Assembly: GCA_035236585.1 (NCBI GenBank)
Contig: CP141138.1
Coordinates: 27,291,437-27,355,436, forward strand
From: Warburgia ugandensis
Taxonomy: Eukaryota > Streptophyta > Magnoliopsida > Canellales > Canellaceae
DNA: 64,000 nt
Direction of reading: 5' to 3'
A program made the translations under genes and the position numbers. Positions 33,051-44,006 of the stretch are shown here, one piece after another; within the stretch, counting starts at the first letter, position 1, and each line of letters starts with the position of its first letter. The notes under the pieces were generated by a model. The model was not told the DNA's origin and ran no database searches. It worked only from the letters and a program-made list of their open reading frames with translations.

Positions 33051-35683
33051 TGTAGCTTTAAAATTACTCGCAAGCACATGAATCAATTTAGTATTGCATG
33101 CGAGAGAGGTCGATTCCATGAGGAATCTTATAAATTTGTATGTTGGAAGGATCTTATTTAAAGTTCATAACTTCAAACAAAGAGAGAGATTGAATTGGAT
33201 TTGAATTTAAAATAGGAAAGTAAATGACAAAAGAAAGGAAATATACATGAAACTTAAAACTAGTTTAAAAGAAACCTTGAAAAATTAAAGCTATGCAATG
33301 GAATTAGAAACTAACATGCAGTCAATAAAGACTCTAGTGTAAAACTAGAATGAATTAAACTAAGCAACTTAACTTAAGAAAACTTTCCTAATTTAACACT
33401 TTCCTAGTCCTAAAAGTTCTAAAAATGGAACTTTCTACAACTCAAAGAAAACTTTCTAAAACTAAACTATGATGAAAAAAACTAATTAAAATTTTCTAAA
33501 ATTAAGATTAAGCAATACATAAAGTAAGAATCTAAAGAGAAATCACCCAAGTCCTATGCGCATGATCCATGGGATGGTGCGCATGGTTCATGAGATGAAA
33601 ATCACTAAAAATTCAATAAGTAAAAGCTAACTAACATGCAATATAATTAAAAAAACTTAAAAAAATACCTAAAAATCTAAATGTATTCCTAAGGAATCAA
33701 GCAAATATGATGAATAAGGTGCTAGAGATGAAGCATGAAGGTTGAATAGAAAATTTCCAAATTTTAAGCACTTAAGAACTTCAAATCAAACCAAGCATGG
33801 AAAAAAATTCAACTAGCACTTTTTATGCAAGATAAAACTCAATATATAAAGTATTTCAATACTGGAAACAAGTATAAATAATAATCCTCAAATAGCTTTA
33901 TTAATTGAATGCCAAAATACATCAAATATAGTGCTCAATACACATAGATTAGAACATAAAAAATATGACTCTTCCCACACTTAAAATTTGATTCAAATAA
34001 AATATTCAACACACTCAAATGCTCTCAAACTAAACCAAGATGACATGTAAACAAAATCAAAGAGAGAATTCAAGAGAGAGATGATTAGAATTATGGGGCT
34101 AGTTAAGGCAAAAATGCCTATAACTAGTTCCAAATTCAAACTAAAAAACATGGAATTCGAGGAGGAAAATTGATGATTCAAGCTTTTCCTTCCCTTGGTT
34201 TTCACTAAAAAAGGAGAATTAACTTGGATCTTTGATTAATATGCAAGAAAAAATAAGAAATTGAAAGCAAAGAACTAAGGAAAAGATGGGAAGAATTATG
34301 AGTGTGAAAGCAAAATCAAAATAAAGAAGCAAAGTAAGAAGATAAAGCAATGAAAGTAAAAGATAAAACAAAGTGCTAATCTGGAATTGAAGTGGAAAAG
34401 AAAGGGAAAAAAACTTGATAAAGCCAATAAAAAGTAGCCCAAAAGAATTCCAAAGATCACCAAGCTAGAGTGCAACTTTTCAAGGTTTTATCACCAAACC
34501 TCTAATTAGTAAAAAAACGTGGAATGCTAGGGGATTTATAGATTCTTGGTTTCCAATTGCATGAAGGCTTAATCTAAGAAGGGAAAGTGGATCTAGATCT
34601 AGGGTTTCAATAAGGGAAAGTTAAATAGAGAGTTAGGTAAGCAAGTGACATCATGGCTAGCTGCCATGAAATTAGAAAGAGGGGAGGTGTCACCTTCTCA
34701 GGAAGGTGACATGGAGCTCCCCTCCACCTAAATAGGTGGTTTGGGTAATGAAAAGGGAGAAAAATAAAGGAAAAAGGATAAGAAAGATAGAGAAAGATTT
34801 AGGGTTTTGAAGAGTTTTGATTTGAAATAGATTTAGTGATTTCCTAACACTTAAAATGACAACTAAATAAAGGGGGAGCTGTCGCCTTCTTAGGAAGGTG
34901 GCTCTCTCCTTAAGCCAAAAACATGGGAACCCTAATTTTGTGGATAGAAAGGATAAAAAAAGAAAAGAAATGGAAAGTGGGTTTTTTCTCTCTTGAATGG
35001 TCCACCTATGCATGATCACCTTATGTTTTACAAATATCACTCAAAACCATTTAATTATCTATTGAAAATCACACTTTTGGCATGTGATAATTGCTTGAAT
35101 TGATCCTCCAATAGCGTAACTCCATGTGGCATGGCTTCCATATTGCTTGGTGGCTCACTTTGATAACTCATTCCTTGATGGCTTGAATGGCTAAGTCCTA
35201 TGGATTTAAAGCTTGAATGGCTTGATTTTCTTAGGTTTCATGCTGGCTCTAATTCTCATGCAAAGTAGTGGAATTGCATGGTTTTTTGCATGGATAATTT
35301 TAATCACCTTTGATGCTTCCCATTGCTTCTTGCTTGTTTAAGATGGTCTTGGACCTTGATCTAGCTTTTAATATTGGAAATTTAGGCTTTGATTTGATCT
35401 TTTGATCATGATTTTCAATTCTCATCTCAATCAATCTAGACCTCTGGATCACCTTCTTAACACCTACAAAAGATGAAAAACCTTAATTAAATCCTAGAAA
35501 ATTATGACAATTCACATAATTACTCTGGATTAGCTTTTGAACCTACAAAATAGCAAACTTTTAAATTATTATGTTAGAAATGCACGTGTTACAAATTTTT
35601 TTAAAAACCTAGAAATAACTCTATAATTTATAACACATGGGCTCCTAATTGGGTACTTTTTATATAAAATTGAAAACTTATCA
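33051..35683 (-). repeat. 5' LTR of the Athila/Tat-group element
   Basis: The 2633-bp LTR begins TGATAAGTTTTCAATTTTA on the minus strand (35683) and ends GCTACA at 33051, next to the PBS. It is collinear with 16470-19120. The minus frame 34690-35040 inside it is chance coding. Confidence 0.9.
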
Positions 35684-35956
35684 ACCTAATCCAAGCACCA
35701 ATGAAAATCAAAACTCTCAAGCAATAGTTAAGAACACATTTTTATATACAGCAATTACTGTAAGCATAATCCTTAGAAATGTTTGAGATAACGGTTGATT
35801 TAAAACTCTCTCGAAAGGACAACATATGAGATGCCGATAGTTAGGGACATGATCCCTTAGATGATGTAAACTACTTGCAATTGGACAAGTCTCATATTTA
35901 GGAAGAAAAAGTCATTTATTTTGATGGTTAGATTTTTTTTTTTTTTTAGTGTGCAT

Positions 35957-36128
35957 GAAGTAAAGCCTTGGCACAATGGTAAAGTTGTTGTCATGTGATC
36001 TTGAGGTCATGGGTTCAAAGCCTCTTGCAAAAGGGCAAGGTAAGGCTGCGTACTATAGACCCTTGTACTCCACACCTTCCTTGGACCCCATAAGTGCAGG
36101 AGCTTTATGCATTGGGGCTGCTCTTTAT
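35957..36128 (+). mobile_element. Second AU-like SINE, decayed
   Basis: It shares with 4078-4261 the GCCTTGG(T/C)(G/A)CAA(C/T)GGTAAA start, CATGTGA-CTTGAGGTCA, GGGTTCAA, AGCCTCTTGCAAAA, GGTAAGGCTGCGTAC, CCCTTGT and GGGGCTGCTC blocks. About 11 bp (GGCATGGAAAC-like) is deleted after the B box. No convincing target duplication remains. Confidence 0.8.
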
Positions 36129-37967
36129 GTTTTATGTGCACACCTTCCATAACAAAGCCTACCAAATGGAATTGCAGATGTCATCCCACATGCACCTATA
36201 TGACGACTGATGTCACTCTAAAAGTGATTCAACCAAGATGCTTTCTAAGCATTGAAAACAAAAATTCACAACCAATCTATCAAAGAAACACTGGCTTCCT
36301 AGATGATGCATGTGTGAGCAATCACATCCCTCACTTATCTTTATTTAGCATTATCTCTAAAGGCTAGAGCATATGGCCACACAACAATGTTATATGATTA
36401 GGTGCTTAACTATGGTAATAATTGATCTAGATGTGGATATGTTGATTAAATTATTCATGTATTAAGTAAACAAATCATACTTATAGGCTTTCTTATATGA
36501 AACACAGTCTCTTTAAGCCTGAGACCTAGGATGAGAGTATTCAACGCTATTTTCCTTTAGTTTTAAATGGAAATTAATAATCCTTTTGATAAAATGCCCA
36601 TTTTCATTGAGGATTCCCATGTTCGTAACTGTTAACTGCTACACATATGAAAAAAAGAAAAAAGCAATCAAAACTGCTAGCAAAAATGTTGAAGATTTTC
36701 AAAAAGGGCTATACCAAGAAAACTGCAGCAAAAATGGTAGGAAATAGAGAAGGACAAACCCAACTATCAAATTATGTATAGTTGACATTTTTACACATGT
36801 TCCTATCCAAACATATGAGTTGTATTTCAGTTATCCGTAGCAAAATAGCCATGAACTCCGAAGTAAAGGCTTTACACTTCATGAACCAAGTAATTAAAGA
36901 ATTTTTATGAAATGGCTCTTAACATTTGTTCAGAATCTAGCAAGCTTCAAAAAGATGGAATAAATAGAATCATTACTCTTCACATATTTACTACAGGCAT
37001 TCCTTGTTTTTCTTTTGAAGATAAAAATCAAGAAACTTCACCAACAGAGGATATAAAAGAAAAAAGTGGTTCATGGTCAAGATGTCTCCAACCCATCCTC
37101 TAAACTCACATCATATATATAGGACAACCACGATCTGTAAGCAACAGTAACCTATGGAACATGAATACTCTTCCAAGTTGTAGCAAATGATAAACTCCTC
37201 TAGCCAAGATATCGAGAACATTAGCAACATTATTTGGTATTAGTGTCTAAATAGAGGATGAGAATCCCTACTATGATCAACAATCTCTAGAATCAAATTC
37301 AAACTTCCACATATTGGTCCTATCTTTTAGGAAAAGTATCAAAACAAGGTTCTCTTGGAAACCATAACATGTGAGAACTATTTGGGCTTCTACTTCATTA
37401 GTCCTTGTCATGGTGGGACAGACCATAATGCTACATAGTGGGTGATCTTGGTTTTACACAGGCACTTGCTTTTGTGAACATGCACTATCATGCACACATT
37501 AGCTAACTCCATGTAGCGGATTTATATTTCATAGAAGAAGAGCATGAGAGAAGGTTCTCTTTTACGTGGAGCCATATGTGCCAGCCATTTCAAGCACAAA
37601 TCCCTAGATTTATCTCTAATGAAGTGGCTATGGCAAATCAAACCACCGCAGTTAAAGAAGCAATGCTAATATAAACGATTGAGTGTATGAGTCAACCTCG
37701 GGTAGTGCTATGCTAGAAGTAAAGCTTCCATGATTGATTTCATACTAAACAACAAGGTAAAGATTAAAAGGTGATGGAAATCAAATTCAGAAAAAGAATT
37801 ACAAGTCAAAAAGAAAAATCAGAAAATAGAGAAAGACCTAGTCAATATACAATCCTAGAAACAACAACCAATTCATGTGCCTCTATATCCCAATCCAACC
37901 ATGGGATCAAGCTAAATTTTGGTTATGGTAAATTTCAGGGAGTGTAGAACCAATGTTTTAAGTTTCA
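36129..37967. other. Spacer with no recognisable gene
   Basis: Open frames such as 36107-36367 and 36912-37103 are short and match no family I know. The first overlaps the SINE end. No repeat boundaries are evident. Confidence 0.45.
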
Positions 37968-37984
37968 GAATAATTGGAGTTGAA

Positions 37985-38090
37985 TGAATCCATGGTACTT
38001 AATAGAGTGGAATGGAGGAATAAGATTCATGTGGCTGACCCCTAATTGGGATAAGGTCTTGATGATGATGATGATGATGATGTTGATGAT
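37985..38090 (+). mobile_element. 106-bp 5'-truncated RTE LINE insertion with 17-bp duplication
   Basis: The sequence is the RTE 3' terminus (GAATGGAGGAATAAGATTCA, GACCCCTAATTGGGATAAGG, then a GATGAT-rich end, with GTT interrupting). It is flanked by the perfect 17-bp repeat GAATAATTGGAGTTGAA at 37968-37984 and 38091-38107. The intact duplication points to a fairly recent event. Confidence 0.95.
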
Positions 38091-38507
38091 GAATAATTGG
38101 AGTTGAAGAAGGCCATTTTCCTTGTTGGGTGGACTAGATGGTTTTTGTGGTAAACAGGTGGCACATGAGTAAACAAAATCATAATCAAACAAAAAAGCAA
38201 CAAATTTGGAAAGCAAAATTGATAATGTAGACCTTGGATAGAATCCTAGATAGCTTGTCTATTTTGTGTATGTGATAAAACTAATAAACGATCCCTCATA
38301 CATCAGTTTCTAACCTACAGCATAATCCCCTTAAAATCAATGCCTATTAAATTAATTATCCTTCTAAGCTAGTACAAAGTACAAAGTGTTTGGTCCAGCC
38401 ACAATGTTAAATTAATAAACTTATTAAACTAATAAGATACTAAATTTGTAGAACTTCTTTGAGGACCCACTGGATACATAAATTAATATTTTCAACCTTG
38501 ACAACCT

Positions 38508-38512
<5 letters not shown>

Positions 38513-38595
<83 letters not shown>
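38513..38595. repeat. (AG)n microsatellite, about 41 units
   Basis: An uninterrupted AG run. Frames encoding Arg-Glu or Ser-Leu repeats across it on both strands are artefacts. Confidence 0.97.
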
Positions 38596-38600
<5 letters not shown>

Positions 38601-41600
38601 GCAAAAATAGGAATAGTCAAAGGCAATACACCTTCTATTGTTGAGAAAATTAGAAAGGAGAGAGATTTGTTTACTATTTGAAAAAAGTAGGAGAAAGATA
38701 TGGAAGAGATAAAGGCAAGAGAGGACTGACACAACAAAGATACAAATTTGGTGGTTATTAAAAAGAAAAAAATTAGAAAGTAGCAAAGACATACCATTAG
38801 AAAAGAAAAGAAAAGAAAAAGAAATAAAATTCTACAAAAATAATAAAAAATAGGAAAAATACAATTTACTATCCTAAACTATTGTTTTGTTACACCTTAG
38901 ACCCTAAACTATTGTTTTTGCAAAATAGTCCTTGAACTATTGAAAAATTTTACATTATAAGTCCTTAAACTATTAGAATAATTTTTACATGATTATTTTA
39001 ATGACTAGAGCAAAAAAAAAAAAAAAAAGGTTTGAGAACCAATGTTTTCTGTGAATAGTTTTGTATCTCACAAAAGAAGATAACTGAAGCTTTTTGCTAG
39101 TACGATTTAAAAACCAATACAATTCTCTTTTTGTTGGAGTTCTAAATACTAGTTCTTATATTTGAAATCTTGAAGCCTTAATCTATGAACCTTTATAGTT
39201 TGAGTGATATCAATAAAAATAGATTCAAATCTATTAGAGAAGATGATTGACGTTTTTCACTTGTTAGATATATAATCTCAATGTGATGTCATTTTTCTTT
39301 GTGTTTTAGCAAATGTTCTTTAGATCTAGAATCTAGGGTCTCAATCTACAAACCCTTAAAATTTGGAGGATTTTAAATGAGAAATGCATTTGAGGCTTCG
39401 TATTTAAATATTTAAAAAAGATAAATGATATTTGTAAAGGATGGAATCCTAGTTTTTAAAAATTCATTTCAAAACCTCATTTTCCTTTGCAAATTATTTT
39501 CAAAACCATAGGGCCCACCAAATTGACTCACATCTGAGTCCATACCTATTTTAATTTTTCACAACATTTCCTAGGAGCAGCCATGAAATAACATCTAGCT
39601 ATAATTAATCAATGTTTAACTTAAACGTCCATGAAATTCAATAGCACTTATGTGCTTTACAATCCAATAACCAAATTATCCTCAAAAGCAAAAATAAGTG
39701 AATGCCATGTTGCCAGTCCTCACTTGCTCTACATTCTCACCTTTCCTTTTAACATTTGCAAGTGGGCACTCTATGATATTTGCCTTTCCACATGGATGTG
39801 CAAGGTTGTTGGTAGGTTGAGTATATAGGGATACACTTAGTAGATAAAGCTAAATGACAAAAATGGAAACTATAGCATCTTACACGCACTCATGGATTTC
39901 AAAACATTATTTTCTTAATGCAAGAAACCATGACTATCTCTTTAGTCATCTCATGCTATTCATCCACACCCATGCATCATACATCATCATTCGTTCTCTC
40001 TTTGTAGTACGTAATAAGCACTTGACAAGTCAAGTACAACAGAAAGTAATAACATAAATTACATATGAAGGTAATGATATAAACATAGCAACAGGCACAC
40101 TCCAGCACTCAAGGAAGTCTTACTAGACTTACGTTGCCATGTCTATCAACCATCTCGAGTACTCATGTGGTTCATCCATAGGACCAATCATAGCACTCCC
40201 TAAGGAGTACCATCAAAACATAAATCACATTATGACTATTATGCTCACGCTAGCTCTACAGCCATGTGTGCCACCTAGGTATCCTAGGGGGACTCCCACC
40301 TGTCACCTCATGGGTCTACAAGCTACTCTAATTGGGGGTCATGAGGCACCAATGAAGCCCATGCAACTTTTGGCTATGGATACCTTTCCACTATTGTGGC
40401 TAGAGGCCAAGAAGTGACCTTGTGTAAAACCCCTTAGCATAGCTCCCATCTTGCTCATTGGCCTATAAACAAGGTTATTAATACACCCACATATATGTAA
40501 ACATTTTACACACTACCAATGCAAAATACGTAATGCATGATAAAGTTTAACTAGATTTTTTTTGAGCCAATTCAACACATCCACATAGCCCACCTCAGGG
40601 CCCATATTGATTCTAGAAAGTAGTTTTGAAGTCTCTTTTCAAAACAATAACATCATTGCCATGTTTGGCTTGGTTACATGCTTTCTTTGGCATTTAACAA
40701 TTCTATATTAACAATAGTGATCCTTATGCCCACCACACATGATTTTTAACTGAAATATGTATTACTAGATATCTTAATTAGACTTTCCTTATGCTCTCCA
40801 ACCATCTATCTCATGTCGTTCAAGTCTCCAATCTCTTGATTTAGCAACTTGCTAAATTGAGCACCCTAAGATTCTATCCTTAGATTTTTCAAGACACGTG
40901 CCTTTTCTCACTTTGACCACAAGGTTTCATAAGGGGCTTCTCTTAAAGACTAATCTTAACAGTTCATAAGTTTCTCTTTTGAACTTTACAAGTCACAATA
41001 CGTCTCCCTCTAGCTTATATTCTTGTTTATTTTTCTTTCACACTTTCCGATCCCTTTAGTTCAACCATGGGTCCATCACAATGCATGATGGTTCTGGGCT
41101 ATATGAAGTTCCATCCCATTTATCAATTATCTGACTATAGAGAGATCTCAATAACCTTTCCCAAGGCCCCATGATCTATGTGTGTAGGTTTTTCTAGGAA
41201 AGCCACCTAGTAGCCTCCTTGGTACCAAACAAAACACGCATAAAACCAAGGACTTTGGGACTCTACTTTTTCTTAGATTTGAGGTCATGAGCCAGACATC
41301 ATATCAAGTATTTTTTTAGTCAAAAATGGATTTCTCAACACCCTAGAAAAGTAGTCCACGACCGGTCCCCTTTAGTAGTCAAAATCAGTCATGCATGCTT
41401 TAAACTTTCCTTGTTTTCCAAGTGGGAAAACCTAGCCTAAGGTCCAACGTTTCTAAGGGTGAAGGAACATGCACCATTAGTCATAAAACCTACTAAAATA
41501 TTTGACCATCCATGTTCTAAGTCATGGGCATAAGATTGCCATTATCATGAAAGCCAACAACTATAACATTAGCGCGCCAAAACATGCATAAAAATGCTAT

Positions 41601-42228
41601 GACCATGCATGTAAAATCCCTAGCCATTCTAGGCCAGGAATCAAGAGAACCATATGGTATAATTACAGGTTAAAACTCATCATTCATAGCATAAAACATA
41701 CTCATTGAGATCATGCATAAATAACATAGAGATCAGAAGCAAAAGGTCTATAATGAACCCAAAATCCATGCAGTTTTAGGACAAAACAACAACCAACATG
41801 AAGCCTCTTTGGAGGCTATTTTTCATGCATATTTTAACATGATTAAGATTGATAAACATAAAATTATTAGGCTTTAAAAACATGCAAACATAGCATAAAA
41901 ATCCATGGACAACACGCCTCTTTCTAGACATGAAAAGTGTCCAATTGTAGCACGGATACAATGTGTAAAACATGCTTAGTATTTTTGGCCGTCCATCATG
42001 CTTAGCATATGTAAATGACATTTGAAATAATCAAAAAGGTCTCATAAAAAAGCACGAAAACTTAGTATTTTAGATTTACCAACCTCTTAGAAACTATCCA
42101 CCAAAGTTTCTACACGATTTATGACTCGTTCTTAGCTTGTAGACCTATGCGCCCCCTCCCTTTACTTACTGCTAAGCCTCGTGTTTTGCTTCTTTTTTTC
42201 CTCTTGTTTTCTTGCTCCTTGTCCTTTC

Positions 42229-42297
<69 letters not shown>

Positions 42298-43570
42298 GAA
42301 ACACGAGCCAAAATAACCCTCTTTGGGTGGGCATCCAAGCCTTCTTATAATGCCTCTTGGTTTCCAAATACGGCACCAAGCTTACTTCCATTTCCCTTCT
42401 TTTGTTGACCATGACTTGGAGTGGTTTTGGCAAGGATTTTAATTGGCTAATACCTATGTGGAATTATCTTCTAGCACACTTTAGAAACCCTAGTTCCTCA
42501 GCTCATGTTTTGCCAAGTTTCCAAGCCACTCTCTATGCTAACTTTCTAAGTCTAAAGTGTCTAGATTTTGGTCGTCTTTTCCTTTCTAATTTCTCCATAG
42601 AATCTGATCTGATTTAAAACTCATACCCGTGCTAAGATTCTCTATCAATGTAATTTAGAAACCCAAAAGATAAGGCTCAAATTTGTTGCCTAACCTTTCC
42701 ATTGTACTCCTCCAAATTTGGAATCCAATTAAGCCCAAAATCTGACCCCTAGTAGCGGGATGTCTTGCACTTGCTAATTCTCGTTCCTGTTTCCAGTTCC
42801 ACTCCCACTTGAGTCCTAACTGAGTAAACTTCATGAGGAATAATTTGTAAGTGGTCTTAGGTAGATTTAGATGTCAATCTACAAACCAAAACCTACATCA
42901 CTCTCTTTCCTATTTTGAAAGGGGTAGGTGCATGGATCACTTTCCAATTGTATGCTCAGCTTGATTCTCTTAGTTCCCGATCCCAGTATGGTCTAATTTC
43001 TCATTGACTTGAACATCTGAGGATCTTATCTTGACCCTTAAATTTTCAAAGGAAGATCACAGCTCTAGAACTAGACCTAGGTCATTCATTCTTCAGTACA
43101 TTTTAGGAAAGTTTTAGGCATCATTTTCCTCTTGATCTTAGCCACTTGTCTTGGTTGGATACCTATGATATTTTCAAGCCAATCTTTACCACTCATCTAG
43201 GCTAGCATATAGTGCATCTACCCTGCTATCTTAGCCACTTATATTGGGTCACAATCCAATGCCTAGTTCTTACCACCTTAGCATGGTTTTGCATGCATTT
43301 TCACTCTAAATGTTACACGCCTAGCCTTTCACTCTAAGACAGGTCCACTTGGGCCTATCCTTTCTCACATAATCTATATTCTTTCATGGTCACACACCAT
43401 ACAATCTAGGTCTAAGACATCCCATGTGGACCCGTCCTAAGTCCTCATGGGGGGCCAACCCCTAGGGCCGCTCAATTCTTTATTTAGAAAGTTTCTAATT
43501 TAGTCATGCAATGTGGATGTTATCATTCATTCTATGCTAATCAATTTGTAATTTGTGAACAAAACATCAC
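38596..43570. other. Repeat-like spacer 3' of the acyl-CoA ligase gene, no gene recognised
   Basis: There are poly(A) stretches (39010-39027) and short frames at 39631, 39854, 40139, 41776 and 42357 with no family match. The composition and long non-coding run suggest old retroelement LTR or internal sequence, but I could not identify borders, a PBS or pol motifs. A (TC)n microsatellite lies at 42232-42295. Confidence 0.4.
42232..42295. repeat. (TC)n microsatellite, about 32 units
   Basis: An uninterrupted TC run. The open frames 42119-42433 and 42181-42408 across it are repeat-driven. Confidence 0.97.
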
Positions 43571-43576
43571 TTTATT
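43571..43576 (-). terminator. Candidate polyadenylation signal of the acyl-CoA ligase gene
   Basis: TTTATT on the plus strand is AATAAA on the gene strand, 129 bp after the stop codon at 43705-43707. It is the first canonical hexamer downstream of the last exon. Confidence 0.45.
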
Positions 43577-43704
43577 CATATAGAAAATGAGTCCAAATTT
43601 TGAGATACTACACCTATGAGGCCTTCGGCCTACCATTCCTCCAATAACAAATATTGGTTTAGATTCAAGGGCATATATGTCAAATGTTACATAGTATTAT
43701 AATG

Positions 43705-43833
43705 TCAGAGTTTTGAAATAGATTTCTCATTTTGGCTCAGAGTAACCAATTGCTTTCTTAAGATCTTCCCAGCAGCTGATCTTGGGATGGCATCTGTGAA
43801 GTTTGCTTTTTTGATCTTCTTGTATGGCGCCAC
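43705..43833 (-). CDS. Acyl-CoA ligase exon 4 with catalytic Lys and SKL terminus
   Basis: After acceptor GATATTTTAG the 129-bp exon encodes [27 protein letters not shown], and ends in SKL and TGA. VAPYK and GKILRK are hallmark motifs of the 4CL superfamily and follow exon 3 in frame (phase 0). The exon is too short to appear in ordinary ORF scans and sits 12.65 kb from exon 3. Confidence 0.93.
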   Translation of the reverse strand: MAPYKKIKKANFTDAIPRSAAGKILRKQLVTLSQNEKSISKL

Positions 43834-43970
43834 CTAAAATATCCATAACATCATCTTAAATTAGATTATTCTTGGTTCTCATACAAAATCCTCCTCCTTT
43901 TCTTTAACATTCACAAAAAATAAGTACTGTGACTAGTCAGTCAACTATAGTGTTGTGATTTCATACTGAA

Positions 43971-44006
<36 letters not shown>

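Larger units (their letters stand above)
16470..35683 (-). mobile_element. Large Athila/Tat-group Ty3/gypsy retrotransposon, interrupted
   Basis: The element reads on the minus strand. Its parts are 5' LTR 33051-35683, degenerate PBS 33024-33041, decayed gag (about 31000-31500), protease, reverse transcriptase remnant, RNase H and integrase (31000 down to 28245), integrase C-terminus (21310-20938), 3' non-coding region, PPT 19121-19133 and 3' LTR 16470-19120. The order is canonical for Ty3/gypsy, and the PBS type plus the pol sequence style fit the Athila/Tat group. About 6.9 kb of foreign plus-oriented LTR material (about 21330-28244) splits the integrase. No target duplication is seen: TATGG precedes 16470 and ACCTA follows 35683. 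Confidence 0.88.

Noticed and set aside
34690..35040. 116-codon minus-strand ORF
   Set aside because: Lies wholly within an LTR and is not conserved in the paired LTR at 16470-19120.
16465..35688. Target-site duplication of the large gypsy element
   Set aside because: TATGG and ACCTA at the outer borders do not match, so I do not claim one.
38424..38797. Ser-Leu and Arg-Glu repeat proteins
   Set aside because: Translations of an AG/CT microsatellite.
42119..42433. Arg-Glu repeat protein and its antisense
   Set aside because: Driven by the (TC)n tract at 42232-42295.
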